Counted from the first letter of the stretch, positions 12,224 through 22,576 are shown. The stretch: DNA of 55,322 nucleotides from a virus (IMGVR_UViG_3300037584_004943:1-55322); one strand, 5' to 3'. Made by a program: numbers and translations. The notes: generated by a model not told the origin, from the sequence alone.

Positions 12224-14440
12224 ATGTACGAACAAACATTATATAAAATAGTTGAACCAGTTAAGAAGACTACAATAAGTCGACTTAACAAAAAGCGTAA
12301 ATGGGAGTATGGATACAATAAAGAACATGATATTGTGGTTATCAGCAAAACTGGTAAAATTGGACAAATATATGAAATCCAAGGCTTGCAGATTGGCTTG
12401 CCGTTGGAACCACTGCGAGTGCGCTTGCCTGACGCAGAGAAATGGCAAAAGCTAGAATATCCAAAAGAGCTAAGTAAGCTTAAAAATATATTTGACTGGA
12501 GAAACTATCCTGAAGAGCAAAAGGATAATTGGTATGATTTTATTGATGAAGAGTTTAAATATAGAGATGAAGGCTATTGGTTTAATAATAACGGTGAACC
12601 TACATATATAACAGGTAGTCATTACATGTATTTACAATGGAGTAAGATTGATGTTGGAGCTCCAGACTTTCGTGAAGCAAATAGGTTGTTCTTTATATTT
12701 TGGGAGGCGTGTAAAGCGGATAAAAGATGCTACGGTATGTGCTATTTAAAAAACAGACGTTCTGGTTTTTCTTTTATGTCTAGCGCAGAAACAGTTAACT
12801 TAGCTACTATATCGAGTGACTCTAGATATGGAATACTATCAAAAAGTGGTGCAGATGCTAAGAAAATGTTTACCGACAAAGTTGTTCCAATATCTATCAA
12901 CTATCCGTTTTTCTTTAAACCGATACAAGATGGTATGGACAGACCTAAAAGTGAACTTGCTTATAGGGTTCCTGCAAGTAAGTTTACGCGTAGGAAAATT
13001 ACTGCAAACGAAAAGCAGGAAGAGCTGGTTGGACTTGACACTACTATTGATTGGAAAAACACAGGTGATAACAGTTATGACGGTGAAAAGCTTAACTTGT
13101 TAGTTCACGATGAAAGTGGTAAGTGGGAAAGACCTGATAATATTTTAAACAACTGGCGAGTTACTAAAACTTGTTTAAGGTTAGGTAGCAGGATTATAGG
13201 TAAGTGTATGATGGGATCAACGAGTAATGCTCTTGATAAAGGTGGAGATAATTTTAAGAAGTTGTATAACGACAGTGATGTCACGAAAAGAAATAGAAAT
13301 GGTCAAACACGCTCTGGTTTATATTCTTTGTTTATCCCAATGGAATGGAACTATGAGGGATTTATTGATGAGTTTGGACGACCAGTTTTCGATACCCCAA
13401 CACGAGAGTGTTATGGACCCGACGGTGAATTAATAGACGTTGGCGTAATAGAGAACTGGGATAATGAAGCTGATGGATTAAGAGATGACCAAGACGCACT
13501 AAACGAATTTTATCGACAGTTTCCAAGAACTGAAGAGCATGCGTTTAGAGATGAAACAAAGAACAGCTTGTTTAATCTTGTTAAGATATACGAGCAAATA
13601 GATTATAATGAAGGCAATAGAAACTCTTCAGTGTTAAACGTAGGAAACTTTCAATGGGCTAATGGAGTAAAAGACACGCAAGTTATATTTACACCAGATC
13701 CAAATGGAAGATTTAAAATAAGTTGGGCACCGCCTGCCAACCTACAAAATAGAGTTATATTAAAAAATGGAGTTAGATACCCAGGTAACGAGCACATGGG
13801 CGCTTTTGGTTGCGACAGTTATGATATTAGTGGTACCGTAGATGGTAAAGGATCTAAAGGATCATTACATGGATTAACTAAGTTTAGTATGGAAGATGCT
13901 CCTGCTAATACGTTCTTTTTAGAATATTTAGCTAGACCACAAACCGCAGAGATATTTTTTGAAGATGTATTAATGGCATTAGTATTTTACGGTATGCCAA
14001 TACTAGCAGAAAATAATAAACCAAGATTGCTTTACTATTTAAGACGTAGAGGTTACAGAGGTTTTAGCATGAATAGACCAGATAAAGTTTGGAATAAGTT
14101 ATCTACAGCTGAAAGAGAAGTTGGAGGTATACCAAACTCAAGCGAAGACATTAAGCAAGCTCACGCAGCTGCTATTGAAATGTATATTAATGACCATGTT
14201 GGTTTATTACAAGATGGTACTTATGGAACGCTATACTTCGATGATTTGTTAAATGATTGGAGTAAGTTTGACATAAACAAAAGAACTAAGTTTGATGCCT
14301 CGATAAGTTCTGGTTTAGCTATAATGGCTTGTAACAGACACTTGTATGCACCAAACCAAAAAGTACAAAAACCTAAATTAAATTTAAGTATTGCTAGATA
14401 TAAAAACACTGGTAGTACTTCACAGATAATTAAACATTAA
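12224..14440 (+). CDS. terL: Terminase large subunit
   Basis: 738 aa; start taken at ATG 12224, one codon inside a TTG. Packaging motor ATPase plus nuclease. A deviant Walker A lies near residue 171-180 (LKNRRSGFSF), Walker B near 295 (LLVHDES), and the RNase H-like nuclease domain starts with GCDSYDIS near 529. The Arg-rich P-loop without a standard GKS/GKT is typical of divergent phage terminases. It pumps DNA through the portal encoded next, 2 nt downstream. Confidence 0.9.
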   Translation: MYEQTLYKIVEPVKKTTISRLNKKRKWEYGYNKEHDIVVISKTGKIGQIYEIQGLQIGLPLEPLRVRLPDAEKWQKLEYPKELSKLKNIFDWRNYPEEQKDNWYDFIDEEFKYRDEGYWFNNNGEPTYITGSHYMYLQWSKIDVGAPDFREANRLFFIFWEACKADKRCYGMCYLKNRRSGFSFMSSAETVNLATISSDSRYGILSKSGADAKKMFTDKVVPISINYPFFFKPIQDGMDRPKSELAYRVPASKFTRRKITANEKQEELVGLDTTIDWKNTGDNSYDGEKLNLLVHDESGKWERPDNILNNWRVTKTCLRLGSRIIGKCMMGSTSNALDKGGDNFKKLYNDSDVTKRNRNGQTRSGLYSLFIPMEWNYEGFIDEFGRPVFDTPTRECYGPDGELIDVGVIENWDNEADGLRDDQDALNEFYRQFPRTEEHAFRDETKNSLFNLVKIYEQIDYNEGNRNSSVLNVGNFQWANGVKDTQVIFTPDPNGRFKISWAPPANLQNRVILKNGVRYPGNEHMGAFGCDSYDISGTVDGKGSKGSLHGLTKFSMEDAPANTFFLEYLARPQTAEIFFEDVLMALVFYGMPILAENNKPRLLYYLRRRGYRGFSMNRPDKVWNKLSTAEREVGGIPNSSEDIKQAHAAAIEMYINDHVGLLQDGTYGTLYFDDLLNDWSKFDINKRTKFDASISSGLAIMACNRHLYAPNQKVQKPKLNLSIARYKNTGSTSQIIKH

Positions 14441-14442
14441 AT

Positions 14443-16866
14443 ATGGCTGAGTCAGTTGTAAGTAATTATTTTCCTAGTCAAGTTGTTAGCGACTTAGAGA
14501 AAATTAGCTATGAGTATGGTTTGAAAATAGCAAAAGGTATTGAACAAGAATGGTTCAAGAACGAAAGAAACTACGCTAACAGTAGGTTTAGAAATATAAA
14601 AAACGATTTTCATAGATTAAGGCTTTACGCTCGAGGTGAACAATCGATACAAAAATATAAAGATGAGTTATCTATCAATGGTGACTTAAGCTACTTAAAC
14701 TTAGACTGGACTCCAGTTCCGATTATTCCGAAGTTTGTTGATATTGTAGTAAACGGTATAGCTGAAAGAACTTATGATATTAAAGCATACTCTCAAGATC
14801 CTTATGGTGTAGAACAAAGAACTCAATATATGGAGTCTATACTAAAAGATATGAGAACTAGCAGTTTTAACGACACTGTTCAAGAAGCTTTTGGAATAAA
14901 CATCTACGAAAACGATCCAAATACTTTACCTAAAAGTGAAGAAGAGCTAGCGTTGCACATGCAGTTAACTTACAAACAAGCTGTTGAGTTAGCTGAAGAG
15001 CAAGCTTTGAAAGTTTTAATGGAGGGTAACAACTACGAGTTGATTAAAAAGAGATTTTTCTACGATTTAACAGTACTAGGTATTGGTGCTGTTAAAACTT
15101 CTTTTAATACTTCTGAGGGTGCTAAGGTAGAATACGTTGATCCTGCGGATATAGTTTATTCAAGAACAGACTCTCCATATTTTGATGATATATACTACGT
15201 TGGTGAAGTTAAAGAAATACCTGTAAACGAACTGGTAAAACAATTTCCACATTTAGATCAAGCGGAGATTGAAGATATAATGAAAAACAAAGGTGTTACT
15301 TACGCTAACAATTCAAACAAAAGGTATCACGAAGACGATGGAAATAAAGTAGAGGTTTTGTATTTTAATTACAAAACTTACATGAATGAAGTTTACAAAG
15401 TAAAAGAAACTGGTACTGGTGCTGACAAGGCTATAGAGAAAGATGATACGTTTAATCCTCCTGAAAACTTAGAAGGAAGTTTTATGAAACTTCAGAGACA
15501 AGTTGAAGTTTTATACGACGGCGCTTTAATATTAGGCACAGACAAACTTCTTAAGTGGGAAATGGCCAAGAATATGATTAGACCTAAAAGTGATTACACT
15601 AAGGTTAAAATGAATTATTCTATAGTAGCACCAAGAATGTATAATGGTAAAATTGAATCATTAGTTAGTAGAACAACTGGTTTTGCTGATATGATTCAGC
15701 TTACACATTTAAAGCTACAGCAGGTAATGTCACGTATGATACCAGATGGTATATACTTAGATGCTGATGGTTTAGCTGAAATAGATTTAGGTAACGGAAC
15801 AAACTATAATCCACAAGAAGCTTTAAACATGTTCTTTCAAACAGGTTCTGTTATTGGTAGATCAATGAATGAGCTTGGCGAAGGAAATCCTGGTAGAGTA
15901 CCTATACAAGAAATAGCTAGTGGAAGTGGTGGTCAGAAACTACAGGCGCTTATAGGTAATTACAACTACTATCTACAGATGATACGTGACGTCACCGGAC
16001 TTAACGAAGCTAGAGATGGTAGTATGCCAGATAAAAACGCTTTAGTAGGTGTGCAAAAGCTTGCTGCTGCAAACTCTAACACTGCTACTAGACATATATT
16101 ACAGTCTGGTCTATTTTTAACATCTCAAGTTGCAGAGTGTTTATCTCTTAGAATATCTGATATTATAGAGTACTCACCAACTAGAGACGCGTTCATACAA
16201 TCTATAGGCGCTCACAACGTTGCTACGCTAGAAGAAATGTCAAATCTACACTTATATGACTTTGGTATATTCTTAGAGTTGTCGCCAGACGAAGAAGAAA
16301 AAGCATTATTAGAGAATAATATCCAAATGGCTTTATCTGCTAATCTTATAGAGCTTTCAGATGCTATAGATCTTAGAGAGATTAGAAATATAAAGCTAGC
16401 TAATCAATTGTTAAAAATAAGAAGACAAGAGAAGTTAGAGCGTGATCAAATGATGCAACAGCAAAACATGCAAGCTCAAGCACAAGCTAACGCTCAGTCG
16501 CAACAAGTGGCGGCTCAAGCTGAAATGCAGAAGAATCAAGCAATGACTCAATCTCAAATACAATTAGAGCAAGCTAAGTCTGAACTTAAGATGCAGCAGA
16601 TGATGCAAGAAGTCGAGGTTAAAAAACAACTTATGGATCACGAGTTTTATATAAACTACACTTTAAAGCAGATGGAAGTTGATGCGTTAAAAGGTAGAGA
16701 AAAAGAAAAAGAAGATCGCAAAGATGAAAGAACTAGAATACAAGCCTCACAACAAAGTGAGCTTATAGATCAAAGAAAAGCAGGTAAGCCTCCTAAAAAG
16801 TTTGAATCTGCCGGTAATGATATACTCGGAGGTGGATTTAACTTAGGATCGTTTGAACCTAGTTAA
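14443..16866 (+). CDS. Portal protein
   Basis: 807 aa. The N-terminal region contains FRNIKNDFHRLRLYARGEQS and VPIIPKFVDIVVNGIAERTY, the usual portal stem/clip start. The middle has MNELGEGNPGRVPIQEIASG and the DVTGLNEARDGS motif. Residues about 660-760 form a long Q/A/M-rich coiled coil (the barrel-like extension of podoviral portals). Ends KFESAGNDILGGG, and KFESAGDD recurs in the scaffold, hinting at a shared interaction peptide. Dodecameric DNA channel. Confidence 0.88.
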   Translation: MAESVVSNYFPSQVVSDLEKISYEYGLKIAKGIEQEWFKNERNYANSRFRNIKNDFHRLRLYARGEQSIQKYKDELSINGDLSYLNLDWTPVPIIPKFVDIVVNGIAERTYDIKAYSQDPYGVEQRTQYMESILKDMRTSSFNDTVQEAFGINIYENDPNTLPKSEEELALHMQLTYKQAVELAEEQALKVLMEGNNYELIKKRFFYDLTVLGIGAVKTSFNTSEGAKVEYVDPADIVYSRTDSPYFDDIYYVGEVKEIPVNELVKQFPHLDQAEIEDIMKNKGVTYANNSNKRYHEDDGNKVEVLYFNYKTYMNEVYKVKETGTGADKAIEKDDTFNPPENLEGSFMKLQRQVEVLYDGALILGTDKLLKWEMAKNMIRPKSDYTKVKMNYSIVAPRMYNGKIESLVSRTTGFADMIQLTHLKLQQVMSRMIPDGIYLDADGLAEIDLGNGTNYNPQEALNMFFQTGSVIGRSMNELGEGNPGRVPIQEIASGSGGQKLQALIGNYNYYLQMIRDVTGLNEARDGSMPDKNALVGVQKLAAANSNTATRHILQSGLFLTSQVAECLSLRISDIIEYSPTRDAFIQSIGAHNVATLEEMSNLHLYDFGIFLELSPDEEEKALLENNIQMALSANLIELSDAIDLREIRNIKLANQLLKIRRQEKLERDQMMQQQNMQAQAQANAQSQQVAAQAEMQKNQAMTQSQIQLEQAKSELKMQQMMQEVEVKKQLMDHEFYINYTLKQMEVDALKGREKEKEDRKDERTRIQASQQSELIDQRKAGKPPKKFESAGNDILGGGFNLGSFEPS

Positions 16867-16892
16867 ACACTTAATTTTTTATATTTTATATT

Positions 16893-18062
16893 ATGGAACA
16901 AGAATTAGAAAACGTTGAGGAAACTCAACAAACAGAAGAAACTAAATTTGAATCTGCTGGAGACGATAGCGTTTATAAAGTAGATTTAAGCAAACCACCA
17001 ACACAAGATGAAAAACCAGAAGAAACAGAGGAAGCTCCAACAAGTGAGGCTGACGACTCAGGAGTGGCTGGAGGGGATGAAAGTACCCCAACCGCAGAGG
17101 AACAAGAAGAAGTACAAACGGAAGGAGAAGTACAAGAAGAACTACCAGTACTAGAAGAAGTAGTAGAAGAGGAAGTTGAAGAGACGGTGGAGGCTGTAGA
17201 AGAAGCGATAGCTGAAGCAGAAGCTACTGGTGAGCCTTTACCTGAAAACATTCAAAAGTTAGTAGACTTTATGAATGAAACTGGCGGAGACATTAACGAC
17301 TACGTGAGATTAAATCAGGATTATTCAGATATGGATAATCTTACAGTTTTGCAAGAGTTTTACAAGCAAACAAAACCTCACTTAGATGCAGAAGAAAGAG
17401 CTTTCTTAATGGAAGAAAACTTTTCTTTTGATGAAGAAGTTGATGATGAAAAAGATATTAGAAAAAAGAAAATAGCCTTAAAAGAGCAAGTTGCCGAGGC
17501 TAAAGCCTACTTAGACGGGCAAAAGTCTAAATATTACGATGAGATTAAAGCTGGTTCAAAACTAACTGCTGAACAGCAGAAAGCAATGGATTTCTTTAAT
17601 CGATATAACAAAGAGTCAGAGGAGACTCAAGCTAAAGCTAAAAAGCTTAATGATGTATTTAATAATAAAACTGAAAATGTTTTCAACGACAAGTTCAAAG
17701 GTTTTGAATATAACGTCGGAGATAAAAAATACAGATTTAACGTTAAAAATGCTAATGAAGTAAAAGGTACTCAAAGCGACATTAATAACTTTGTCAAAAA
17801 GTTTTTGAACGAAGATGGAACAATGTCAGACGCTAAGGGTTACCACAAATCACTTTATACAGCAATGAATGCAGATGCTATAGCTCAGCATTTCTATGAA
17901 CAAGGTAAGGCCGATGCTTTAAAAGATAGTATAGCTAAATCTAAAAATATAGATATGGCACCACGTCAAAATCATAAAGAGTTTGAAGCTGGTGGAGTTA
18001 AAGTTAGGGTTTTAGGTGATGATTCTTCTGATTACAAGTTTAAAATTAGAAAAAGAAAATAA
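16893..18062 (+). CDS. Scaffolding protein
   Basis: 389 aa. Residues 1-125 are extremely acidic and Pro/Thr-rich (disordered), followed by a helical section and a basic C-terminus (FKIRKRK). Position between portal and capsid, charge asymmetry and helix content fit a scaffold, whose basic tail usually binds the capsid protein. No protease motif seen. Preceded by an AT leader also found before 19594. Confidence 0.75.
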   Translation: MEQELENVEETQQTEETKFESAGDDSVYKVDLSKPPTQDEKPEETEEAPTSEADDSGVAGGDESTPTAEEQEEVQTEGEVQEELPVLEEVVEEEVEETVEAVEEAIAEAEATGEPLPENIQKLVDFMNETGGDINDYVRLNQDYSDMDNLTVLQEFYKQTKPHLDAEERAFLMEENFSFDEEVDDEKDIRKKKIALKEQVAEAKAYLDGQKSKYYDEIKAGSKLTAEQQKAMDFFNRYNKESEETQAKAKKLNDVFNNKTENVFNDKFKGFEYNVGDKKYRFNVKNANEVKGTQSDINNFVKKFLNEDGTMSDAKGYHKSLYTAMNADAIAQHFYEQGKADALKDSIAKSKNIDMAPRQNHKEFEAGGVKVRVLGDDSSDYKFKIRKRK

Positions 18063-18090
18063 TTTATTTAACGCTTAAAATTTATTTAAA

Positions 18091-19524
18091 ATGGCAATTA
18101 CTAGAGGAGCTCAGACTCGTGGCGCTGCGGTACAAGCAGTTACATCTGAGAATTATTTAGACATCCAAAACAATGGATGGGCACAGCAATATTTGCCTGA
18201 TTTGATGGAAAAAGAAGCAGAAGTTTTCGGTAAGAGAACTATCTCTGGTTTCCTTTCTCAAGTTGGTGCAGAAGAAGCTATGTCTGCTGATCAAGTTATT
18301 TGGTCAGAACAAGGAAGATTACACTTGTCTTATATCTGTGACATGGTAGATGTTACAGCAAGTACTATCAACATCTTAACTGATATTGACGGTGTTGCTC
18401 AAACTACTACTCACGGTATTCGTGTAGGTGATATGGTATTGATCTCAGGTGGAGGTCAAACAGTTACAGCTCGCGTAAGCGTTGCTGCTGCTGCTAACCA
18501 AACTATTACAGTAGAACCTTATGGTTTTGCAGAAATGACAAACGCTGGTTTCGTTAACGGAGACAACGCTTGTACTATTTTAGTGTTTGGTTCTGAATAT
18601 GCAAAAGGAACAGCTTATTTAGGTGCTCGTTCTAACGAACCACAGTTCACTACTTTTACTAACAAGCCTATCATCATGAAAGACATGTATGAGGTTTCAG
18701 GATCTGATGTTGCTCAAATTGGTTGGGTAGAAGTTTCTGGTGAAGATGGACAAAACGGATACTACTGGTATTTGAAAGCTGAAGGTGATACTCGCGCTCG
18801 TTTTACTGATTACTGTGAAATGGCACTAGTTGAAGCTGAATTAGTTGATGCTGCTTCTACTATCGCTCTACCTACTGATGGTGGTGCTGGAACTGCAGGT
18901 ACTGAAGGTTTATTCGCTGCTATTACTGCTAGAGGTCACCAAACTTCTGGTGTTACTGGTGTTAATTCTGCTACTGACCTTGCTGAGTTTGACTTAATCT
19001 TAGCTGAATTCGATCGTAACGGTGCTATTGAAGAAAATATGTTATTTGTAAATAGAGCTACCGCTCTTGCGATTGATGACATGTTAGCTTCTATGAACTC
19101 TCACGGAGCTGGTGGTACTTCTTACGGAGTATTTGACAACTCTGAAGATATGGCATTAAACTTAGGATTCTCTGGATTCCGTAGAGGTTCTTATGACTTC
19201 TATAAGTCTGACTGGAAATACTTGAACGACTTATCTACTCGTGGTGGTGTTAACCTTACTGCTACAGGTGGAGAAGCTATTCGTGGTGTTATTATCCCAG
19301 CTGGTGTATCTTCGGTTTACGATCAAGCATTAGGAAAGAACCTTAAACGTCCTTTCTTACACGTTCGTTACCGTGCTTCACAAATGGAAAGTAGAAAGAT
19401 GAAAACATGGATCACTGGTTCTGTTGGAGCTGCTACTTCTGATTTAGATGCAATGACTGTGAACTTCTTAACTGAAAGATGTTTAGTTACTCAAGGTGCT
19501 AACAACTTTATGTTAATGAACTAA
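18091..19524 (+). CDS. Major capsid protein
   Basis: 477 aa. Starts AITRGAQTRGAAVQAVTSEN; contains EKEAEVFGKRTISGFLSQ, a beta-rich insertion (residues about 85-160) and a C-terminal ENMLFVNRATALAIDDMLAS...RRGSYDFYKSDW. Codons are visibly richer in C-ending forms than in flanking genes, and a strong terminator follows, both signs of high expression. HK97-fold capsid assumed from position and pattern. Confidence 0.88.
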   Translation: MAITRGAQTRGAAVQAVTSENYLDIQNNGWAQQYLPDLMEKEAEVFGKRTISGFLSQVGAEEAMSADQVIWSEQGRLHLSYICDMVDVTASTINILTDIDGVAQTTTHGIRVGDMVLISGGGQTVTARVSVAAAANQTITVEPYGFAEMTNAGFVNGDNACTILVFGSEYAKGTAYLGARSNEPQFTTFTNKPIIMKDMYEVSGSDVAQIGWVEVSGEDGQNGYYWYLKAEGDTRARFTDYCEMALVEAELVDAASTIALPTDGGAGTAGTEGLFAAITARGHQTSGVTGVNSATDLAEFDLILAEFDRNGAIEENMLFVNRATALAIDDMLASMNSHGAGGTSYGVFDNSEDMALNLGFSGFRRGSYDFYKSDWKYLNDLSTRGGVNLTATGGEAIRGVIIPAGVSSVYDQALGKNLKRPFLHVRYRASQMESRKMKTWITGSVGAATSDLDAMTVNFLTERCLVTQGANNFMLMN

Positions 19525-19536
19525 CATATTATTTAA

Positions 19537-19566
19537 GGTCGAGGGCTTCGGTCCTCGATCTTTTAT
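19537..19566 (+). terminator. Strong intrinsic terminator after capsid gene
   Basis: Ten-pair stem GGTCGAGGGC/GTCCTCGATC closed by a C(TTCG)G tetraloop (loop 19547-19550), followed by a T-rich run TTTTATTTTT. Probably lowers expression of genes downstream of the capsid. Confidence 0.88.
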
Positions 19567-19593
19567 TTTTAATTTTTTATTATATTTTATATT

Positions 19594-20439
19594 ATGGCAA
19601 AGAAACAAAACAAAAAGGTAGAGGTGGAAGAGCCTCAAGTATCAGCGGCAAACGAAATGATTGAAGTTGCTGTTGAAACACCTAAGGTACAAGCTAAACC
19701 AAAAGCTAAAAAAGATACTTGGGAGATAAAGGATAGAACGTATCTTTTAACACGTGGTAAAAAACCATTAAGTAAGTCTATTAAAAGTTGTGACATACAT
19801 TGGTTTGACGAAGAGAAAGGCTACGAAAGAGAATTGAAATATTGTTCTAACCAAAGAACAATGTTTGTAGATGAAATGAAAGGTGATCAAAGGTTAGAGC
19901 ATATTGTTTTTAGAAACGGTGTTTTATATGTTCCTAGAGAAAAAACTATTCTACAAAAACTTTTATCTTTATATCACCCAATGAGAGATAAAATCTACGA
20001 AGAACTAAAACCACAAGTGCAAGCTGCTAATCAAGTTGAGGTTATCGAGATGGAATTAGAAGCTTTAAATGCAGCTGTAGGTTTAGATATTGATATGGCA
20101 GAAGCTGTAATGCGTGCAGAAATAGGTTCTAAAGTATCAGAGATGAGTTCTAAGGAACTTAAAAGAGATTTACTAGTGTTTGCAAAGAAAAACCCAGGTT
20201 TATTCTTAGAGCTAGTAAATGATGATAATGTTCAATTAAGAAACTTTGGTATCAAAGCAACTGAAATGAATATTATCAAGTTATCTCAAGATCAACGTAC
20301 ATTTACTTGGGGATCTAACGATAGAAAACTAATGACTGTACCGTTTGACGAGCATCCTTATTCAGCTTTAGCCTCTTGGTTTAAAACTGACGAAGGAATG
20401 GAGGTATACTCCAACATAGAAAAACGCCTAAACGCGTAA
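19594..20439 (+). CDS. Virion-associated protein, unknown
   Basis: 281 aa. A lysine-rich disordered N-terminus (1-40) precedes WEIKDRTYLLTRGKKPLS, a compact domain with EKTILQKLLSLYHPM, and a C-terminal region resembling a small helical fold (KELKRDLLVFAKKNPGLFLE). Flanked on both sides by hairpin terminators. Recurrent position after the capsid in related phages suggests a head protein; the function is not recognised. Confidence 0.6.
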   Translation: MAKKQNKKVEVEEPQVSAANEMIEVAVETPKVQAKPKAKKDTWEIKDRTYLLTRGKKPLSKSIKSCDIHWFDEEKGYERELKYCSNQRTMFVDEMKGDQRLEHIVFRNGVLYVPREKTILQKLLSLYHPMRDKIYEELKPQVQAANQVEVIEMELEALNAAVGLDIDMAEAVMRAEIGSKVSEMSSKELKRDLLVFAKKNPGLFLELVNDDNVQLRNFGIKATEMNIIKLSQDQRTFTWGSNDRKLMTVPFDEHPYSALASWFKTDEGMEVYSNIEKRLNA

Positions 20440-20453
20440 TCACTATATAGTAG

Positions 20454-20482
20454 AGCAGCCACTCTGTTATAGGGTGGTTGCT
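20454..20482 (+). terminator. Hairpin terminator
   Basis: AGCAGCCAC (20454-20462) pairs with GTGGTTGCT (20474-20482), nine pairs including one G-T, followed by a short TTT. A second attenuation point in the head gene cluster. Confidence 0.65.
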
Positions 20483-20503
20483 TTAACTATAAAACAAAAC
20501 ATA

Positions 20504-21694
20504 ATGGCAGTTAATATAAATACAGTTTATCAAAGAGTTTTGGCAATTGCCAACAAAGAACAAAGAGGTTATATTACTCCTCAAGAATTTAATATACTTG
20601 CCAATCAAGCTCAGATGGATATATTTGAGCAATACTTTTACGACACAAATCAATTTAAAAGAGTTCCTGGTAACAATACAGTAGACTCTGATATGCTTAG
20701 GGTTTTAGATGAAAAACTTGCGCCGTTTAAGTCAACAACTATTTTAACAGATAACTCTGAAGAGATAACTCAGTCGACGTTTGAATCTGGATCTGTTGAT
20801 GCTTCTTGGAACGATTCTACAGGAAACAACTCTGTAGCTAGTGTAGTAGCTGACGCCAACAACAATTATACCCCTAGTCTAAAGCTTATAAACGATGGAT
20901 CTAATTCTGATCCTGATGTTTTTGCTTCTTTAACTTTAAGTACTTCTACAAGATATAGATTAACAGTAGATGTATCTTACGCTAACGATCCCGACGGCGT
21001 TGGTGACTGGGTGGGAATGAAATTAGCAGCTAGACCTGCTACTAGCAGTATTGATGGTGTTACTTTAAAAGATTTTCAAGTAGAAACTGGCGGTAGCTAC
21101 TCTATAGATTTTGATGTTTTAGATGATGAAGGACTTGGTGCTGCTACAGAACTTTATTATATTTTTGTAGGTTTAGATGAATCTACTCAAGATAATACTG
21201 AAATTCATTTTTCTAAAATATCAGTTAGCGCTATAGATAATAAAACTTTACCAACAGATCTCTATAGAATAAAAAACGTATATATAAACGAATTTACTAC
21301 TGGAAAAAACTATGAGTGCTCTTATTTAACAGAGTTTGAGGCTAAGATGAGAGACAACAGTCCTTTAACTACCCCAACAAAAACTAGACCTGTCTTTTAT
21401 AGAAGCTCTGCTACGGAAATAACAACGCTACCAGATGTTGCTACAGTTGGATCTGATAGAGTTTACGTAGTATATATTAAAAAACCAGTGGAAGTTAAAT
21501 GGGGTTATGCTGTTATTCAAAACGAAGCATTATATAATTCAGGCACATCAGTTGATTTTGAGTTGCACGCTTCTGAAGAGGTTAATCTAGTTCACAGAAT
21601 ACTTAAGCTTGCTAGCATTATGATGAAAGACGCTTCTCTATATCAAACGTCTTTACAAGAAGAAACAATAGATATTCAACAGGAAAAACAATAG
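20504..21694 (+). CDS. Tail/neck accessory protein with CBM-like insert
   Basis: 396 aa from the ATG at 20504; an earlier GTG lies in the terminator and is rejected. Residues 1-70 (TVYQRVLAIANKEQRGYITP...) and 250-396 form the conserved parts. Residues about 80-235 look like an inserted carbohydrate-binding jelly roll (STFESGSVDASWNDS..., LTLSTSTRYRLTVDVSYA). Probably a P22 gp4-like head-tail adaptor decorated with a sugar-binding domain; the fold of the insert is inferred from pattern. Confidence 0.6.
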   Translation: MAVNINTVYQRVLAIANKEQRGYITPQEFNILANQAQMDIFEQYFYDTNQFKRVPGNNTVDSDMLRVLDEKLAPFKSTTILTDNSEEITQSTFESGSVDASWNDSTGNNSVASVVADANNNYTPSLKLINDGSNSDPDVFASLTLSTSTRYRLTVDVSYANDPDGVGDWVGMKLAARPATSSIDGVTLKDFQVETGGSYSIDFDVLDDEGLGAATELYYIFVGLDESTQDNTEIHFSKISVSAIDNKTLPTDLYRIKNVYINEFTTGKNYECSYLTEFEAKMRDNSPLTTPTKTRPVFYRSSATEITTLPDVATVGSDRVYVVYIKKPVEVKWGYAVIQNEALYNSGTSVDFELHASEEVNLVHRILKLASIMMKDASLYQTSLQEETIDIQQEKQ

Positions 21695-21697
21695 TAA

Positions 21698-22576
21698 ATG
21701 GGTTTATTAGACGGAACAACTGGATCAGCGTATTATAATGGTAGTGATTTTGGTAACTATCAATTTACTTCTTTAGACGATGTTATAACTCAATTTATGG
21801 TGGCTTACGTCGGAGAAGATAAGATAATACCTAAAATGAATAGAATTGACGTAGCGTTCTTTGCTCAAAGAGCTTTACAGGAATTAAGCTTTGACACTTT
21901 TAAATGTACTAAAGCTTACGAAGTAGAAGTTCCTGCTACGTTAAAAATGCCTTTACCTCAAGATTATGTTAACTATGTTAAGCTTTCTTGGAGTGACAAC
22001 TCTGGTATACAACACGTAATATATCCAGCTATAAATACTAGCAACCCTTCTAATCTAGCACAGACTACAGATGGTGCTTCTCCTTATTACACTTTTACTA
22101 ATAACGAGTTAGTATTAACTACAGAGTCTGATACGTCTACAAACTATGCCGCTAACACTCCTGTTGAAAATCAAGACGATTATGACGATGATGATTATGA
22201 TCACTTAATAGGTCAAAGATACGGATTAGATCCACAGTACTCTCAAAACAACGGATCTTTTTACATAGACGATATTAGAGGTTTTATACACTTCAGTTCT
22301 AATATTTCTGGTAAAACTGTAATATTAAAATACATAAGTGATAGCCTTGGAACTGATGCTGAAATGCAGGTTCACAAGCTTGCTGAAGAAGCTATGTATA
22401 AAAATATAGCTTACGCGATAGTTTCTACAAGAGCTAACATGCCTCAAAACATAGTAATGAGATTACGTAGAGAAGCTTTCGCTGCTAAACGCCAAGCAAA
22501 GCTTAGACTATCAAATATTAAATTAGAAGAGATTACTCAAGTACTAAGAGGTAAATCTAAACATATAAAACACTAG
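21698..22576 (+). CDS. Head-tail adaptor / tail tubular protein (putative)
   Basis: 292 aa. The helix RIDVAFFAQRALQELSFDTF, the strand region VEVPATLKMPLPQDYVNYVK and a terminal basic helix cluster (AFAAKRQAKLRLSNIKLEEI) match the pattern of podoviral tail adaptor proteins. Starts 3 nt after the previous stop and precedes the gp10-like protein by 3 nt. Likely a ring component between portal and tail hub. Confidence 0.6.
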   Translation: MGLLDGTTGSAYYNGSDFGNYQFTSLDDVITQFMVAYVGEDKIIPKMNRIDVAFFAQRALQELSFDTFKCTKAYEVEVPATLKMPLPQDYVNYVKLSWSDNSGIQHVIYPAINTSNPSNLAQTTDGASPYYTFTNNELVLTTESDTSTNYAANTPVENQDDYDDDDYDHLIGQRYGLDPQYSQNNGSFYIDDIRGFIHFSSNISGKTVILKYISDSLGTDAEMQVHKLAEEAMYKNIAYAIVSTRANMPQNIVMRLRREAFAAKRQAKLRLSNIKLEEITQVLRGKSKHIKH

